Assembly (NCBI GenBank): GCA_026400395.1
Contig: JAPLPD010000133.1
Location: 1 to 35,239, forward strand
From: Alphaproteobacteria bacterium
Lineage (GTDB): Bacteria; Pseudomonadota; Alphaproteobacteria; Rhizobiales; Xanthobacteraceae
Direction: 5' to 3'
Length of the DNA stretch: 35,239 nt
Below the pieces are notes generated by a model. It saw nothing but the letters and a program-made list of their open reading frames with translations, made no database searches and was not told where the DNA came from. The position numbers were made by a program, and so were the translations under genes. Positions 26,270 to 35,180 of this stretch are shown in pieces. Positions within the stretch are counted from its first letter, which is position 1. The number at the start of each line of letters is the position of its first letter.

Positions 26270-27500
26270 GTGCGCGCCGAAGCGTCCCCGGCCGAATCAG
26301 GATCAGCGCCGCCGCGGCGATGTCGAGCGCCGCGCACAGCATGAGCGGCGCGGTGTAGCCGCCGGTCCAGTCGCGCATCGCGCCGAGCAACCCCGGTCCG
26401 AATGCGTAGGTGAACTGGCTGATCGCCCACGACAGCCCGACCAGCATGCTGAACGAGGCCGGATCGAACTCGCGCTGGATGACCAGCGACGGCAGCGTGA
26501 TCAGATTGCCGGCGGACAGGCCGAACACGACACAGATGACGATGATTGCGGCGGTATCGGAGGTGGCCATCAGCGCCAGCAGCATCGCCGCCTGACTCGC
26601 CATCGAGCATGCGGTGAAGGTTCGCATGTCGATCCGGCCGGCGAGCGCGCCAAGAACGAAACGCCCGGCGATCGCGGCGATGGTCAGCGCCGCCACGGAA
26701 AATCCGGCGGTGGCGCGGCCGATGGCAGGCTGCAATATCGCGATCTGGTGCACCAGGAAGCCGACCTGGGCGGTCAGGGCCAGGGCGAACGGCACCGCCA
26801 CGCTCCAGAAGGCCGGATTGCGCAAGGCGTTGCGCCGGGTCGTGGCCCGGGCCGGAGGCGCGGCATTCGGCCGAGGTGGAACGATGACCGGGCGGTCGAT
26901 CCACAGCGCGATCACCGGCAGCAGGATCGCGGACATCGCCGCGGCCGCCGCGAGCACGGCATGGGAAAATCCATAGGCCGCGATCGCCAGCACCATCGCC
27001 GGCGCGATCATGATGCCGCCGGAGCTTGCGCCGTTCAGCGCAAGGCTGACGGCGAGCGGACGTTTGCGGTCGAACCAGAGTCCGAGCACGGTGCTGATCG
27101 CGCCGACGTGCATGGTCGCGGCGCCCACCGCCATCAGCGCATAGACCACGTAGAGCTGCCAGCGCGCATCGATGAAGGCGAGCAGCGCCAGTGCGCTGCC
27201 GAACGCTCCGGCGCCGATCAACATGACACACCGCGGCCCGAACCGGGTCATGGCATCGCCAACGAATACGACCAGCGTTGCGGTGAGCAGATAGAAGCCG
27301 GTGATGCCAACGGAAATAGAAGCGGTCGACCAGCCGTGCAGCCGGTTCAGTTCGGTGAGGTAGACGCCGTGGCCGTAGAGCGCGAAGCCCCAGCAGCACA
27401 GCGCCACCAGATAACACGCAGCGACCACGCGCCAGCCAGCATAGCGCGGCGAGGATTCGTCGGGCTCGGTTAACGGCTTGTCGATGGAATGTGTCGTCAT
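26262..27500 (-). CDS. MFS transporter
   Basis: 412 residues with about 12 membrane segments: six, a cytoplasmic loop rich in Pro and Arg near 205-225, then six. The loop GDAMTRFGPR near 75-84 resembles the MFS signature after helix 2. Substrate is unknown. By neighbourhood (aromatic hydroxylase, VOC protein, divergent regulator) it may import an aromatic acid or export a toxic compound. The start at 27500 (MTTHSIDKPL) gives a short N-terminal tail; the frame is open further upstream into the divergent regulator region. Its promoter lies in 27501-27605. Confidence 0.88.
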   Translation of the reverse strand: MTTHSIDKPLTEPDESSPRYAGWRVVAACYLVALCCWGFALYGHGVYLTELNRLHGWSTASISVGITGFYLLTATLVVFVGDAMTRFGPRCVMLIGAGAFGSALALLAFIDARWQLYVVYALMAVGAATMHVGAISTVLGLWFDRKRPLAVSLALNGASSGGIMIAPAMVLAIAAYGFSHAVLAAAAAMSAILLPVIALWIDRPVIVPPRPNAAPPARATTRRNALRNPAFWSVAVPFALALTAQVGFLVHQIAILQPAIGRATAGFSVAALTIAAIAGRFVLGALAGRIDMRTFTACSMASQAAMLLALMATSDTAAIIVICVVFGLSAGNLITLPSLVIQREFDPASFSMLVGLSWAISQFTYAFGPGLLGAMRDWTGGYTAPLMLCAALDIAAAALILIRPGTLRRAPT

Positions 27501-27564
27501 GTTCACGCGATGCGATTCTGGCGGCTGCGCCGGTTTATTCAAGCGGACGGGACGACCGTAGATT

Positions 27565-27604
27565 GTCACATTGACTTTCTTTCATGGTTCGGAAAATCTC
27601 GAAC
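27565..27604. promoter_or_regulatory. Candidate operator region between MFS and regulator genes
   Basis: Two short dyads lie in this divergent spacer: GTCA-N3-TGAC at 27565-27575 and GTTCG-N8-CGAAC at 27587-27604, the second ending one base before the regulator start codon. Winged-helix regulators commonly bind such sites; neither is long enough to be conclusive. Confidence 0.35.
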
Positions 27605-27605
27605 T

Positions 27606-28286
27606 ATGAGAGAGGGTCCGGACATCTCCATTGTTGCCGCGTTGATCGGCAATCCGGCCTGCGCCAACATGCTGACTGCTTTGCTGTCTGGTCCTGCGCT
27701 GACGGCCACCGAACTTGGACAGGAAGCCGGCCTCACGCCCTCTACCGTGAGCGGCTATCTTGCCAGATTGCAGGCGGCGGGGCTTATCGCCATAGAGCGC
27801 CAGGGAAGGCACCGCTATTTTCGGCTGGCTAATCCCGATGTCGCTGTCGCGCTCGAAGGGCTGATGCCACTGGCCGCGCGCGCGGGTCATTTGCGGATTC
27901 GAACCGGGCCGCGCGATCCGGAGCTCCGGCGCGCCCGAACCTGTTACGATCATCTCGCCGGCGATCTCGCGGTGACAATGTTCGACCGTTTCGTTGAACG
28001 CCGGCTGTTCGCACGCCGGGACGGAAAACTCAGCGTGACGGTGGAAGGGCGGCGTTTTTTTGTGAAGGCTGGCATCGACCTCGACGAGCTTGAGCGCGGT
28101 CGGAGGCAGCTCTGCCAGCCCTGTCTCGATTGGAGCGAGCGCCGCAGCCATCTTGGCGGCGCGCTCGGCGCTGCCGTTCTGGAACACATCTGCGCCCGCG
28201 GTTGGGCGGCGCGTGAATCCAAGACGCGGATCGTGCGCTTGTCCGCCGCGGGCGAACAAAAGCTGGGGGCCTGGTTTTCCAAATAG
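27606..28286 (+). CDS. ArsR-family-like winged-helix transcriptional regulator
   Basis: 226 residues. A winged helix-turn-helix spans about 8-80: LTATELGQEAGLTPSTVSGYLARLQAAGLI is the HTH and ERQGRHRYFRLAN the wing, as in ArsR/SmtB repressors. The remaining 145 residues exceed the usual 100-120-residue ArsR proteins and contain RARTCYDHLAGDLAV, a block I associate with a longer ArsR subgroup; two cysteines in RRQLCQPCLDW could bind metal or sense oxidants. The start MREGPDISIV at 27606 is preferred because homology begins there. It faces away from the MFS gene, suggesting it controls that gene and perhaps itself. Confidence 0.85.
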   Translation: MREGPDISIVAALIGNPACANMLTALLSGPALTATELGQEAGLTPSTVSGYLARLQAAGLIAIERQGRHRYFRLANPDVAVALEGLMPLAARAGHLRIRTGPRDPELRRARTCYDHLAGDLAVTMFDRFVERRLFARRDGKLSVTVEGRRFFVKAGIDLDELERGRRQLCQPCLDWSERRSHLGGALGAAVLEHICARGWAARESKTRIVRLSAAGEQKLGAWFSK

Positions 28287-28290
28287 TCCG

Positions 28291-29487
28291 CTACTTCACA
28301 TAAGGCGGCGGCGTGTAGAGCCATGCCAGGCGTTCGTAGAACTGCTCCGGCGTGCGGCCCTCGAACAGCGAGTTTCGGACCTTTCGCTCGAGACCTGCCG
28401 CGTGGTTGATGCGATCCATCATCAGCGACGAGATCTGCACCCGCGCCGTGCGCACGATGCGGATGTCCTGATAGCGCTGGAACGCCTTGGCGAAATCGCC
28501 GTTGGTTTCGTTCGCCGCGCCGGCAAGGCAGATCGCGTCCTCCAGCGCCATTGCGGCGCCCTGGGCGATGTACTGCACCATCGGATGCGCTGCGTCGCCG
28601 AGCAGGGTCACCGGGCCGGAGGTCCAGTTGTCCACCGGCTCGCGGTGGCGGATGACGTAATGGCGGAATTTCTTCGGGATGCGCATGACCCGGAACGGAG
28701 CGGCGCAGCCGCCGGTGAATCGCGGAAGCACGTCGCGGGGTGTCACCTCTTGGCCGTCTTCGTATTCGGGCGCGCCCGTCACCAGGGTGCAACCGAGGTT
28801 GAACATGCTCCAGTCGCGCAGCGGGTAATAGATGACGTGCCAGCCGGGACCTGCCCAGAACGTCGGGTAAGGATGCTGCAACGGCTTCGGCATTTCATCG
28901 GCTGCGATGGTGGCGCGAAAGATCACCGCGCCTGCGTTGAGCGGGTCGCCATCGCCGACGATCCGCTTGCGGACGTTCGAGTGGACCCCATCGGCGCCTA
29001 TCAGCGCCGGCGCCACGACCCGGTGGCCGCTGGTGGCTGTTACCGACACCCGGCCGTTGTCGATCTTGAAATCCACCACCCGTGCGTCAGTGCGCAACTC
29101 GACCAGATCGTGGGAGCGGCAGGCGGCGAGCAGCGCGCCGTGGATGTCGGCGCGGTGCGACACCGCGTAGGGATTGCCGAAACGCTGCACGAACCGCTCA
29201 TCGAGCGGCACGTTGGCGACCTCTTCACCGGTGACCCCGTCGATCATCAGCAGCCGCTCAATCAGCAACGCGTTCTTCTTGGCCGCGTCACCGACGCCGA
29301 GCGCGTCAAGCACAGACAGCGCGTTGGGCGCAACCTGCAGGCCGACACCGACCTCGCCGAACTCGCGCGCCTGCTCCAGCACCAGAGACTGGAATCCGTC
29401 CCGCGCCAGCGCCAGCGCGCAGGCCAGCCCGCCGATGCCGCCGCCGGCGATGACGATGGGGTGTTCGTTTCGAGATGTTGGGTTCAT
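28291..29487 (-). CDS. FAD-dependent aromatic-ring hydroxylase (3-hydroxybenzoate 6-hydroxylase/salicylate hydroxylase type)
   Basis: 398 residues, a class A flavoprotein monooxygenase. AGGGIGG at 14-20 binds FAD, GADGVHSNVR carries the DG motif that contacts FAD and NAD(P)H, and LLGDAAHPMVQYIAQG near 297 is the GD motif. The HPMVQYIAQG variant and the length point to the 3-hydroxybenzoate 6-hydroxylase group, which makes gentisate, but salicylate- or other hydroxybenzoate-specific relatives look alike. The start at 29487 (MNPTSRNEHP) leaves a normal N terminus. Downstream of the VOC gene on the same strand and convergent with the regulator (four bases between stops). Confidence 0.88.
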   Translation of the reverse strand: MNPTSRNEHPIVIAGGGIGGLACALALARDGFQSLVLEQAREFGEVGVGLQVAPNALSVLDALGVGDAAKKNALLIERLLMIDGVTGEEVANVPLDERFVQRFGNPYAVSHRADIHGALLAACRSHDLVELRTDARVVDFKIDNGRVSVTATSGHRVVAPALIGADGVHSNVRKRIVGDGDPLNAGAVIFRATIAADEMPKPLQHPYPTFWAGPGWHVIYYPLRDWSMFNLGCTLVTGAPEYEDGQEVTPRDVLPRFTGGCAAPFRVMRIPKKFRHYVIRHREPVDNWTSGPVTLLGDAAHPMVQYIAQGAAMALEDAICLAGAANETNGDFAKAFQRYQDIRIVRTARVQISSLMMDRINHAAGLERKVRNSLFEGRTPEQFYERLAWLYTPPPYVK

Positions 29488-29632
29488 AGGCTTGTTGAAA
29501 CGTACAATAGCGACTTCGGTTTGACCCACTCCCATTCATCCCGGTTTCAGGACGAGGATGTGCGGCGAAACCTCCCTCCGCCTGAGATCGGAGGGTTGGG
29601 GTGGACCTTTCTGCGGGGCGCAGGAAGTGACG

Positions 29633-30250
29633 CTAATCCTTCAACCCTGCCGTGGCGCGGTCGAGCCAGCCTTTGTCGGCGGTCAGCGTTTTCAGTTCCC
29701 GCAACGCCTCGTCCTTGGACTGGGTGACTTGCGGCACGATCAGCGGCTCGCTTTCGCCATTTTTCGGCTGGCAGGAGAACTCCAGCCGGATGTCGTTGGG
29801 ATCGAACACATAGATCGAGAAAATCCCGGGCAGGATTTCCATCGGCCCGTCGAACGGGACGCTGGTCGCCTTGAGCCGCGCGCAGATGCGCGTCTGGCTC
29901 TCCGGCGAAACCGCGAATGAAACGTGCTGCATGGCGCCCAGCGCGTTGCGGTCGCCCTGCTGCTTCTTGCCCTTGGGCATTTCGAAGAAGGCGAGCAGGC
30001 CATCGCGGCCCATGTCGAAGAAATAATGCCGGATTTCCTCGAACGGCGGGTTGCCGCGGTTGCCCGGGCCGGTGCCGAGCCCCGGCGGCACCTTCATGGC
30101 GTGGACCAGCCGCATGCCGAGCACGCCGGAATAGAAATCGACGGTCATCTTCATGTCGTCGGTGTTGAGGGCGAGATGGTGGACGCCGTAAAAACGGACG
30201 TCGCCATCGGCGCGGGTGGTGCTGCGGTCCTTGAGAGCGGTATCGGTCAC
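29633..30250 (-). CDS. VOC-fold protein (glyoxalase/extradiol dioxygenase-like)
   Basis: 205 residues. A vicinal-oxygen-chelate domain with paired beta-alpha-beta-beta-beta modules: GVHHLALNTDDMKMTVDFYSGVLGMRLV and MQHVSFAVSPESQTRI. Candidate metal ligands are H25, H109 and E157 (in IRLEFSC), with E90 as another candidate. VOC proteins include ring-cleaving dioxygenases, glyoxalases and resistance proteins. Next to an aromatic hydroxylase a ring-cleavage or isomerase role is plausible but unproven. The GTG start at 30250 has GAGGAGG five bases upstream. A 145-base gap separates it from the hydroxylase. Confidence 0.88.
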   Translation of the reverse strand: MTDTALKDRSTTRADGDVRFYGVHHLALNTDDMKMTVDFYSGVLGMRLVHAMKVPPGLGTGPGNRGNPPFEEIRHYFFDMGRDGLLAFFEMPKGKKQQGDRNALGAMQHVSFAVSPESQTRICARLKATSVPFDGPMEILPGIFSIYVFDPNDIRLEFSCQPKNGESEPLIVPQVTQSKDEALRELKTLTADKGWLDRATAGLKD

Positions 30251-30463
30251 GGGGGCCTCCTCGGGGCTGCGGCGGTTTGCCCGCCTTTGACGCCATCATA
30301 GGCCCTAGCCGGCTTCCTCGACAATTGGGCCGGAATCACTACATTTCAGCCATGCGCAGGGCGGCTTCCGCAGTGCAGCGGCCTCTGCTAGGTTCGGCCT
30401 TATTCATCGATAATCCCGGCAGAAAGTCGCGGCCCCGCGCCGTTCCGGGGCCACGGAGTAGCA

Positions 30464-31450
30464 ATGGCAACCGCAACACAGACGTCCCCGCCCATGCCCG
30501 ACATGAAGGTGTCGGTTCGTCAGCTTTTCGGCATCGACAGCGACATGGAGGTCCCGGCCTATTCCAAGACCGAAGACCACGTCCCTGACACCGATCCGGA
30601 TTATCGCTTCGACCGCAACACCACGCTGGCGATCCTGGCGGGCTTTGCCCACAACCGCCGGGTGATCGTGTCGGGCTATCACGGCACCGGCAAATCCACC
30701 CACATCGAACAAGTCGCGGCCCGCCTCAATTGGCCATGCGTGCGCGTCAACCTCGACAGCCACATCAGCCGTATCGATCTGATCGGCAAGGATGCCATCG
30801 TCATCAAGGACGGCCTGCAGGTCACCGAGTTCCGTGACGGCATTCTGCCCTGGGCCTACGTCAACAACGTGGCGCTGTGCTTCGACGAATACGATGCCGG
30901 CCGCCCGGACGTGATGTTCGTCATCCAGCGCGTGCTGGAGTCGTCCGGCCGCCTGACCTTGCTCGATCAGAGCCGCGTGATTCGTCCTCATCCGGCGTTC
31001 CGGCTGTTCGCCACCGCGAACACCATCGGCCTGGGTGACACGTCGGGCCTCTATCACGGCACGCAGCAGATCAACCAGGCGCAGATGGACCGCTGGTCGA
31101 TCGTGACCACGCTGAACTATCTGCCGCACGACAACGAGGTCGAGATCGTGCTGGCGAAGGCCAAGCACTATCAGACCGAGGAAGGCCGCGAGATCGTCAA
31201 CAAAATGGTCCGCGTTGCCGATCTCACCCGCAACGCGTTCATCAACGGCGATCTCTCGACCGTGATGAGTCCGCGCACCGTCATCCTGTGGTCCGAGAAC
31301 GCCGACATCTTCAAGGACGTCGGCTTCGCGTTCCGTCTGACGTTCGTGAACAAGTGCGACGAACTCGAGCGGCCCATTGTCGCCGAGTTCTATCAGCGCT
31401 GCTTCGGCCAGGAGTTGCCGGAGTCGTCGCTGAACGTGGCGTTAAGCTAA
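30464..31450 (+). CDS. cobS: Cobaltochelatase subunit CobS
   Basis: 328 residues. An AAA+ ATPase with Walker [10 protein letters not shown] at 71-79 and Walker B CFDEYD at 139-144; [12 protein letters not shown] and [13 protein letters not shown] are family blocks. With CobT it forms the ring complex that drives CobN to insert cobalt into hydrogenobyrinic acid a,c-diamide, in the aerobic cobalamin pathway. GGAG at 30455-30458 sits five bases before the start. No cobN is in the window. A GC-rich hairpin (GGCCCC/GGGGCC, 30431-30452) lies just ahead of the ribosome binding site. cobT follows after a structured repeat. Confidence 0.97.
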   Translation: MATATQTSPPMPDMKVSVRQLFGIDSDMEVPAYSKTEDHVPDTDPDYRFDRNTTLAILAGFAHNRRVIVSGYHGTGKSTHIEQVAARLNWPCVRVNLDSHISRIDLIGKDAIVIKDGLQVTEFRDGILPWAYVNNVALCFDEYDAGRPDVMFVIQRVLESSGRLTLLDQSRVIRPHPAFRLFATANTIGLGDTSGLYHGTQQINQAQMDRWSIVTTLNYLPHDNEVEIVLAKAKHYQTEEGREIVNKMVRVADLTRNAFINGDLSTVMSPRTVILWSENADIFKDVGFAFRLTFVNKCDELERPIVAEFYQRCFGQELPESSLNVALS

Positions 31451-31463
31451 ACAACGGGCTTCA

Positions 31464-31567
31464 TGCGCGGGTATAGCCGTCCGGAGGACGGCGTCGCTTC
31501 GCTCGCCTATGACCCGCGCATCCATCATCTTCGCAAAAATGATGGATTGCCGGGTCAAGCCCGGCAA
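31464..31567. repeat. Multi-hairpin intergenic repeat between cobS and cobT
   Basis: The element is nested. TGCGCGGGTATAG (31464-31476) pairs with 31507-31520 around an inner GCCGTCC/GGACGGC hairpin (31476-31492). Two further hairpins follow, ATCCATCAT/ATGATGGAT (31520-31547) and TTGCCGGG/CCCGGCAA (31547-31567). This is the layout of a dispersed repeat I recall from Bradyrhizobium-type genomes. It occupies most of the 140-base gap and could affect cobT expression relative to cobS. Confidence 0.8.
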
Positions 31568-31590
31568 TGACGTGGAGAGAAAATCGCGCA

Positions 31591-33495
31591 ATGTCCTCCA
31601 ACAGCAAGCCGAAGCCGAGCGCCAAGGAATCCCCGACCGAACCGTTCAAGCGGGCGGTCACGGGGTGCCTCAAGGCCATCGCCAAGAACGCCGAGCTTGA
31701 GGTGACCTTCGCAGCCGAGCGCCCGGGGCTGATCAGCGGCAAGGTGCGGCTGCCCGAGCCGCCGCGAAAGCTCACCCGCGCCGAGGCGGCCATCGTGCGC
31801 GGCAACGCCGACGCCATTGCGCTCAAGCTGGCCTGTCACGATCCCGCGATGCATCGGCGTCTGGTGCCTGGCGGCCAGCAGGCCCGCGCGGTGTTCGACG
31901 CGGTCGAGCAGGCTCGCGTCGAGGCCATCGGCTCGCGCCGTATGCTGGGCGTGAAGAACAATCTCACCGCCATGATCGACGACCGCTTTCACCGCGGCAA
32001 GTTCGACGAAGTGACCGACCGCGCCGATGCGCCGATCGAGGAAGCGATCTCGATGATGGTGCGCGAGCGGCTCACCGGCCAGGCGCCGACGCCGGCCGCC
32101 AAGAAGCTTGTCGATCTGTGGCGCCCGTTCATCGAGGATCGCGCGGGCGCAGGCCTCGATCAGCTCGAGCGTTTGGTCGAGGACCAGCGCAAGTTCGGCG
32201 ACGCCGTTCACGATCTCCTCGAATCGCTCGACATGGGCGAGGAGCGTTCCTCGTCCGACGAGGAGGAGGACGGCGAGGAGGGCGATCAGGATCGCCGGCA
32301 GGACGAAACCGGCGAGAAGGGCGAGGCCGCCGACTCCGAGGAAATGGAAAAGATGAGCACCGAGGACGCCGAGGCGTCCACCGACTCGTCCGAGACCTCG
32401 GAGGAATCCGTTGATTCGCCCGCCGCCGACATGTCCGACGATTCCGAGATGGGCGAGTCGGAGACCTCCGCCGAGCCGTGGCGGCCGCGCAACCGTTCGA
32501 ATGAGCCGCGCGGGCCGGACTACCGGCCGTTCTCCATGCGCTTCGACGAGACCATCGCCGCCGAGGAACTGTGCGAGCCGGAGGAGCTCGACCGCCTGCG
32601 CGGCTATCTCGACAAGCAGCTTTCCAATCTGCAGGGCGTCGTCGCGCGCTTGGCCAACCGGCTTCAGCGCCGCCTGATGGCGCAGCAGAACCGTGCCTGG
32701 GACTTCGATCTGGAAGAGGGCCTGCTCGATCCGTCCCGGCTGCCGCGCATCATCATCGATCCGCTGCACGCGCTGTCGTTCAAGCAGGAGAAGGAAACCA
32801 ACTTCCGCGACACCGTGGTGACCTTGCTGCTCGACAACTCCGGGTCGATGCGCGGCCGCCCGATCACGGTCGCGGCAACCTGCGCCGACATTCTCGCGCG
32901 CACGCTCGAGCGTTGCGGCGTCAAGGTGGAAATCCTCGGCTTCACGACGCGCGCCTGGAAGGGCGGGCAGTCGCGCGAGTCTTGGCTCGCCGCCGGCAAA
33001 ACCGCCAATCCGGGCCGGCTCAACGACCTCCGCCATATCATCTACAAATCGGCCGACGCGCCGTGGCGGCGCGCGCGCAAGAACCTCGGCCTGATGATGC
33101 GCGAGGGCCTGCTGAAGGAGAACATTGACGGCGAGGCGCTGGATTGGGCGCACAACCGTCTGCTCGCCCGCTCCGAACAGCGCAAGATCCTGATGATGAT
33201 CTCGGACGGCGCGCCGGTCGATGATTCGACGCTGTCGGTGAACCCGGGCAACTACCTGGAGCGGCACCTACGATGGGTCATCGATGAGATCGAGAACCGC
33301 TCCCCGGTCGAACTGATCGCCATCGGCATCGGCCACGATGTGACGCGTTATTATCGCCGCGCCGTCACCATCGTCGATGCCGAGGAACTGGGCGGCGCCA
33401 TGACCGACAAGCTCGCCGAACTGTTCGAGGAGCACGCCGCCGAAGACAGGCGCGGCGGTCCGGCGCGGCGCTCGGCGCGTAAACTACATTCCTGA
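31591..33495 (+). CDS. cobT: Cobaltochelatase subunit CobT
   Basis: 634 residues. CobT is the VWA-domain partner of CobS in the cobaltochelatase. Residues 1 to about 215 form the N-terminal helical region. About 220-295 is extremely acidic and Ser-rich ([11 protein letters not shown] and onwards), a likely flexible linker. The C-terminal von Willebrand A domain has the metal-ion-dependent adhesion site DNSGSMRG at about 415-422. The start at 31591 ([14 protein letters not shown]) follows GGAGAG about 14 bases upstream; an upstream Met at 31567 would begin inside the repeat. Confidence 0.97.
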   Translation: MSSNSKPKPSAKESPTEPFKRAVTGCLKAIAKNAELEVTFAAERPGLISGKVRLPEPPRKLTRAEAAIVRGNADAIALKLACHDPAMHRRLVPGGQQARAVFDAVEQARVEAIGSRRMLGVKNNLTAMIDDRFHRGKFDEVTDRADAPIEEAISMMVRERLTGQAPTPAAKKLVDLWRPFIEDRAGAGLDQLERLVEDQRKFGDAVHDLLESLDMGEERSSSDEEEDGEEGDQDRRQDETGEKGEAADSEEMEKMSTEDAEASTDSSETSEESVDSPAADMSDDSEMGESETSAEPWRPRNRSNEPRGPDYRPFSMRFDETIAAEELCEPEELDRLRGYLDKQLSNLQGVVARLANRLQRRLMAQQNRAWDFDLEEGLLDPSRLPRIIIDPLHALSFKQEKETNFRDTVVTLLLDNSGSMRGRPITVAATCADILARTLERCGVKVEILGFTTRAWKGGQSRESWLAAGKTANPGRLNDLRHIIYKSADAPWRRARKNLGLMMREGLLKENIDGEALDWAHNRLLARSEQRKILMMISDGAPVDDSTLSVNPGNYLERHLRWVIDEIENRSPVELIAIGIGHDVTRYYRRAVTIVDAEELGGAMTDKLAELFEEHAAEDRRGGPARRSARKLHS

Positions 33496-33550
33496 ATTAA
33501 CCCGCCAAATGCCGCCGCGGTCTCGCGCCATAAGGTAAACTGGCGCGGCT

Positions 33551-33587
33551 GTCATTCCGGGCTCGGGCCAGCGCCCAGCCGGATGAC
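33551..33587. repeat. Imperfect palindrome between cobT and the phytase-like gene
   Basis: GTCATTCCGG (33551-33560) pairs, with one bulged base, with CCGGATGAC (33579-33587). Ends and composition match the other intergenic palindromes of the window. It may also act as the 3' hairpin of cobT. Confidence 0.6.
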
Positions 33588-33607
33588 CTTGGGATCTCGG
33601 GGAAACC

Positions 33608-34624
33608 TTGCGCAGTCTTCTCGCCCGCGGCCCGGCCTTACTGGCCATTCTCGTGCTCGCGCTGATCCCAGCGGCGGCGCAGCAGCCGCGTGCCGTATCG
33701 ACCGATCCGCAGCGCATCGAGATTCACGCCCAGGCGATCGAACATTTCGATCCGCGCGAGCCCAGACGAATCCGCTTCGGTGCGCTGACCTTTCGCGGCG
33801 GGCTGATCCTGGAGTCGCCGCACAAGGATTTCGGCGGCATCTCGGCTTTGAGCGTGGGGGCCGACGGCGCGCGCTTTCTCGCGCTGACCGACAGGGGCTA
33901 TTGGCTGCGTGGCCGCATGGTTTATCGCGGCGCTGCGCCCGTTTCGATCGTCGACGCCGAGATGGCGCCGATGCTCGGTCCCGACGGTAGGCCGCTGCGC
34001 AGCCGCGGCTGGTACGACACCGAAGCGCTCGCGTTGGACGAAGGCACGGCCTATGTCGGCATCGAGCGCGTGAACCAGATCGTACGCTTCGATTTTGCCA
34101 AGGACGGCTTCCGCGCGCGGGGCCGGCCCGTCACCGCGCCGCCCGGCGTGAAGCTTTTGCCGCACAACCAGGGGATCGAGTGCCTCGTCGCCGCGCCCAA
34201 GGGCGGCCCGCTGGCCGGCGCGTTGATCGCGATATCCGAACGTGGGCTCGACACCGGTGGTAACCTGATGGGCTTCGTGGTCGGCGGGCCGGGCGGGGTG
34301 TTTGCGCTGAAACGCACCGACGATTTCGACGTCAGCGATTGCGCGCTGACGTCGACGGGTCAACTTCTGGTACTGGAGCGGCGCTTCTCATGGCTGCGCG
34401 GATTGTCGATCCGCATCCGCAGCGTGCCTCTGGCCTCGGTAAAGCCGGGGGCGTTGATCGATGGCCCTGAGTTAATCTTCGCCGATATGGGCGCGCAGAT
34501 CGACAACATGGAGGGTCTGTCGGTGCATCGCGACGCCGCCGGCGCGATGGTGCTTACGCTGATCTCCGACGACAATTTCTCGCCGTTGCAGCGAACCGTG
34601 CTGCTGCAGTTCACGTTGAACTAG
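33608..34624 (+). CDS. Exported esterase-like-activity-of-phytase family protein
   Basis: 338 residues with a signal peptide (SLLARGPALLAILVLALIPAA, cleavage likely after AAAQ). The rest looks like a beta-propeller: repeated short strands such as FGGISALSVGADGARFLALTDRG, DTEALALDEGTAYVGIER, HNQGIECLVAAP and DNMEGLSVHRDAAG, which are the blocks of the PF13449 phytase-esterase-like family. It should sit in the periplasm; the substrate, possibly a phosphate ester, is not known. TTG start at 33608, the codon that places the signal peptide correctly; the upstream GGGGAAACC is only a moderate ribosome binding site. Confidence 0.88.
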   Translation: MRSLLARGPALLAILVLALIPAAAQQPRAVSTDPQRIEIHAQAIEHFDPREPRRIRFGALTFRGGLILESPHKDFGGISALSVGADGARFLALTDRGYWLRGRMVYRGAAPVSIVDAEMAPMLGPDGRPLRSRGWYDTEALALDEGTAYVGIERVNQIVRFDFAKDGFRARGRPVTAPPGVKLLPHNQGIECLVAAPKGGPLAGALIAISERGLDTGGNLMGFVVGGPGGVFALKRTDDFDVSDCALTSTGQLLVLERRFSWLRGLSIRIRSVPLASVKPGALIDGPELIFADMGAQIDNMEGLSVHRDAAGAMVLTLISDDNFSPLQRTVLLQFTLN

Positions 34625-34636
34625 CCGGGATATTGT

Positions 34637-34668
34637 TTCCGGGTTCGCGCCTTTGGCGCGCCCCGGAA
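34637..34668. repeat. Nested palindrome between convergent genes
   Basis: TTCCGGG (34637-34643) and CCCGGAA (34662-34668) enclose CGCGCC-TTT-GGCGCG (34646-34660). It sits between the stops of the phytase-like gene and rpmB and may serve both as a hairpin terminator, although no T run follows. It is of the same class as the other GTCATTCCGGG-type repeats. Confidence 0.75.
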
Positions 34669-34683
34669 TGACGCGAAGAGGCT

Positions 34684-34974
34684 TTAGCTCGCCTTGGCCA
34701 GCTTTTTGGCGATGGCCTTCTTAAGGTCGCGCATCTTGGGCGCCAGCACGGCGTCCTTGGCGTCCGCCAGATAGTTGTCGAGCCCGCCGCGATGATCGAC
34801 GGTCTTGAGCGCATTGGCCGACACCTTCAGCCGCACCGAACGTCCGAGCGCGTCGGACATCATGGTGACGTTGAGCAGGTTCGGCAGGAAACGCCGCTTG
34901 GTCTTGATGTTCGAATGGCTCACCGTGTGGCCGACCAGGACGCCTTTTCCGGTAAGATCGCAGCGGCGTGACAT
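34684..34974 (-). CDS. rpmB: Large-subunit ribosomal protein bL28
   Basis: 96 residues, a typical alphaproteobacterial bL28 of the 50S subunit. [22 protein letters not shown] is the family start, followed by [11 protein letters not shown]. The Lys/Ala-rich C terminus is the usual alphaproteobacterial extension. An AAGGG-type ribosome binding site lies about eight bases upstream. It is the last complete gene of the window and has its own promoter at 35058-35086. Confidence 0.97.
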   Translation of the reverse strand: MSRRCDLTGKGVLVGHTVSHSNIKTKRRFLPNLLNVTMMSDALGRSVRLKVSANALKTVDHRGGLDNYLADAKDAVLAPKMRDLKKAIAKKLAKAS

Positions 34975-35057
34975 CGCATTACCCTTGGAATTGAAGCGGA
35001 GCCGGTCCCAACGGATTGGTTCTGGCGCCGGAAATGACGTTTGAGTTTGACCGCGGA

Positions 35058-35086
35058 GGTATAAAGACGCGGGTCCGGAGCGTCAA
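35058..35086 (-). promoter_or_regulatory. Sigma-70-type promoter of rpmB
   Basis: On the minus strand TTGACG (35086-35081) and TATACC (35063-35058) are 17 bases apart, close to the consensus. Transcription would start near 35051, giving a leader of about 76 bases. The insertion sequence begins only about 17-25 bases beyond the -35 box. Confidence 0.7.
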
Positions 35087-35115
35087 GGCAGCGTCGTCCC
35101 ACTGTTAGCGCACAA

Positions 35116-35154
35116 TGAGAATGTCCCCTTTGTGCAAAGTGAGAATGTCCCCTT
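35116..35154. repeat. 15-bp direct repeat in the insertion sequence end
   Basis: TGAGAATGTCCCCTT occurs at 35116-35130 and at 35140-35154, 24 bases apart start to start. Such repeats at ISNCY ends are probably transposase binding sites. Confidence 0.85.
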
Positions 35155-35180
35155 TTCGAGTTTGATTCGACGGGGCATTG

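Noticed and set aside
27587-27604. GTTCG-N8-CGAAC as a second LexA box
   Set aside because: It is an inverted, not direct, repeat with the wrong spacing, and the neighbouring genes are not repair genes.
29574-29595. CCCTCCG/CGGAGGG hairpin downstream of the VOC gene as a terminator
   Set aside because: It has a seven-base stem and an eight-base loop but no T run on either strand, so termination is not supported.
30301-30463. Cobalamin riboswitch upstream of cobS
   Set aside because: No B12-box-like sequence or the expected multi-stem core was found; only a short GC hairpin is present.
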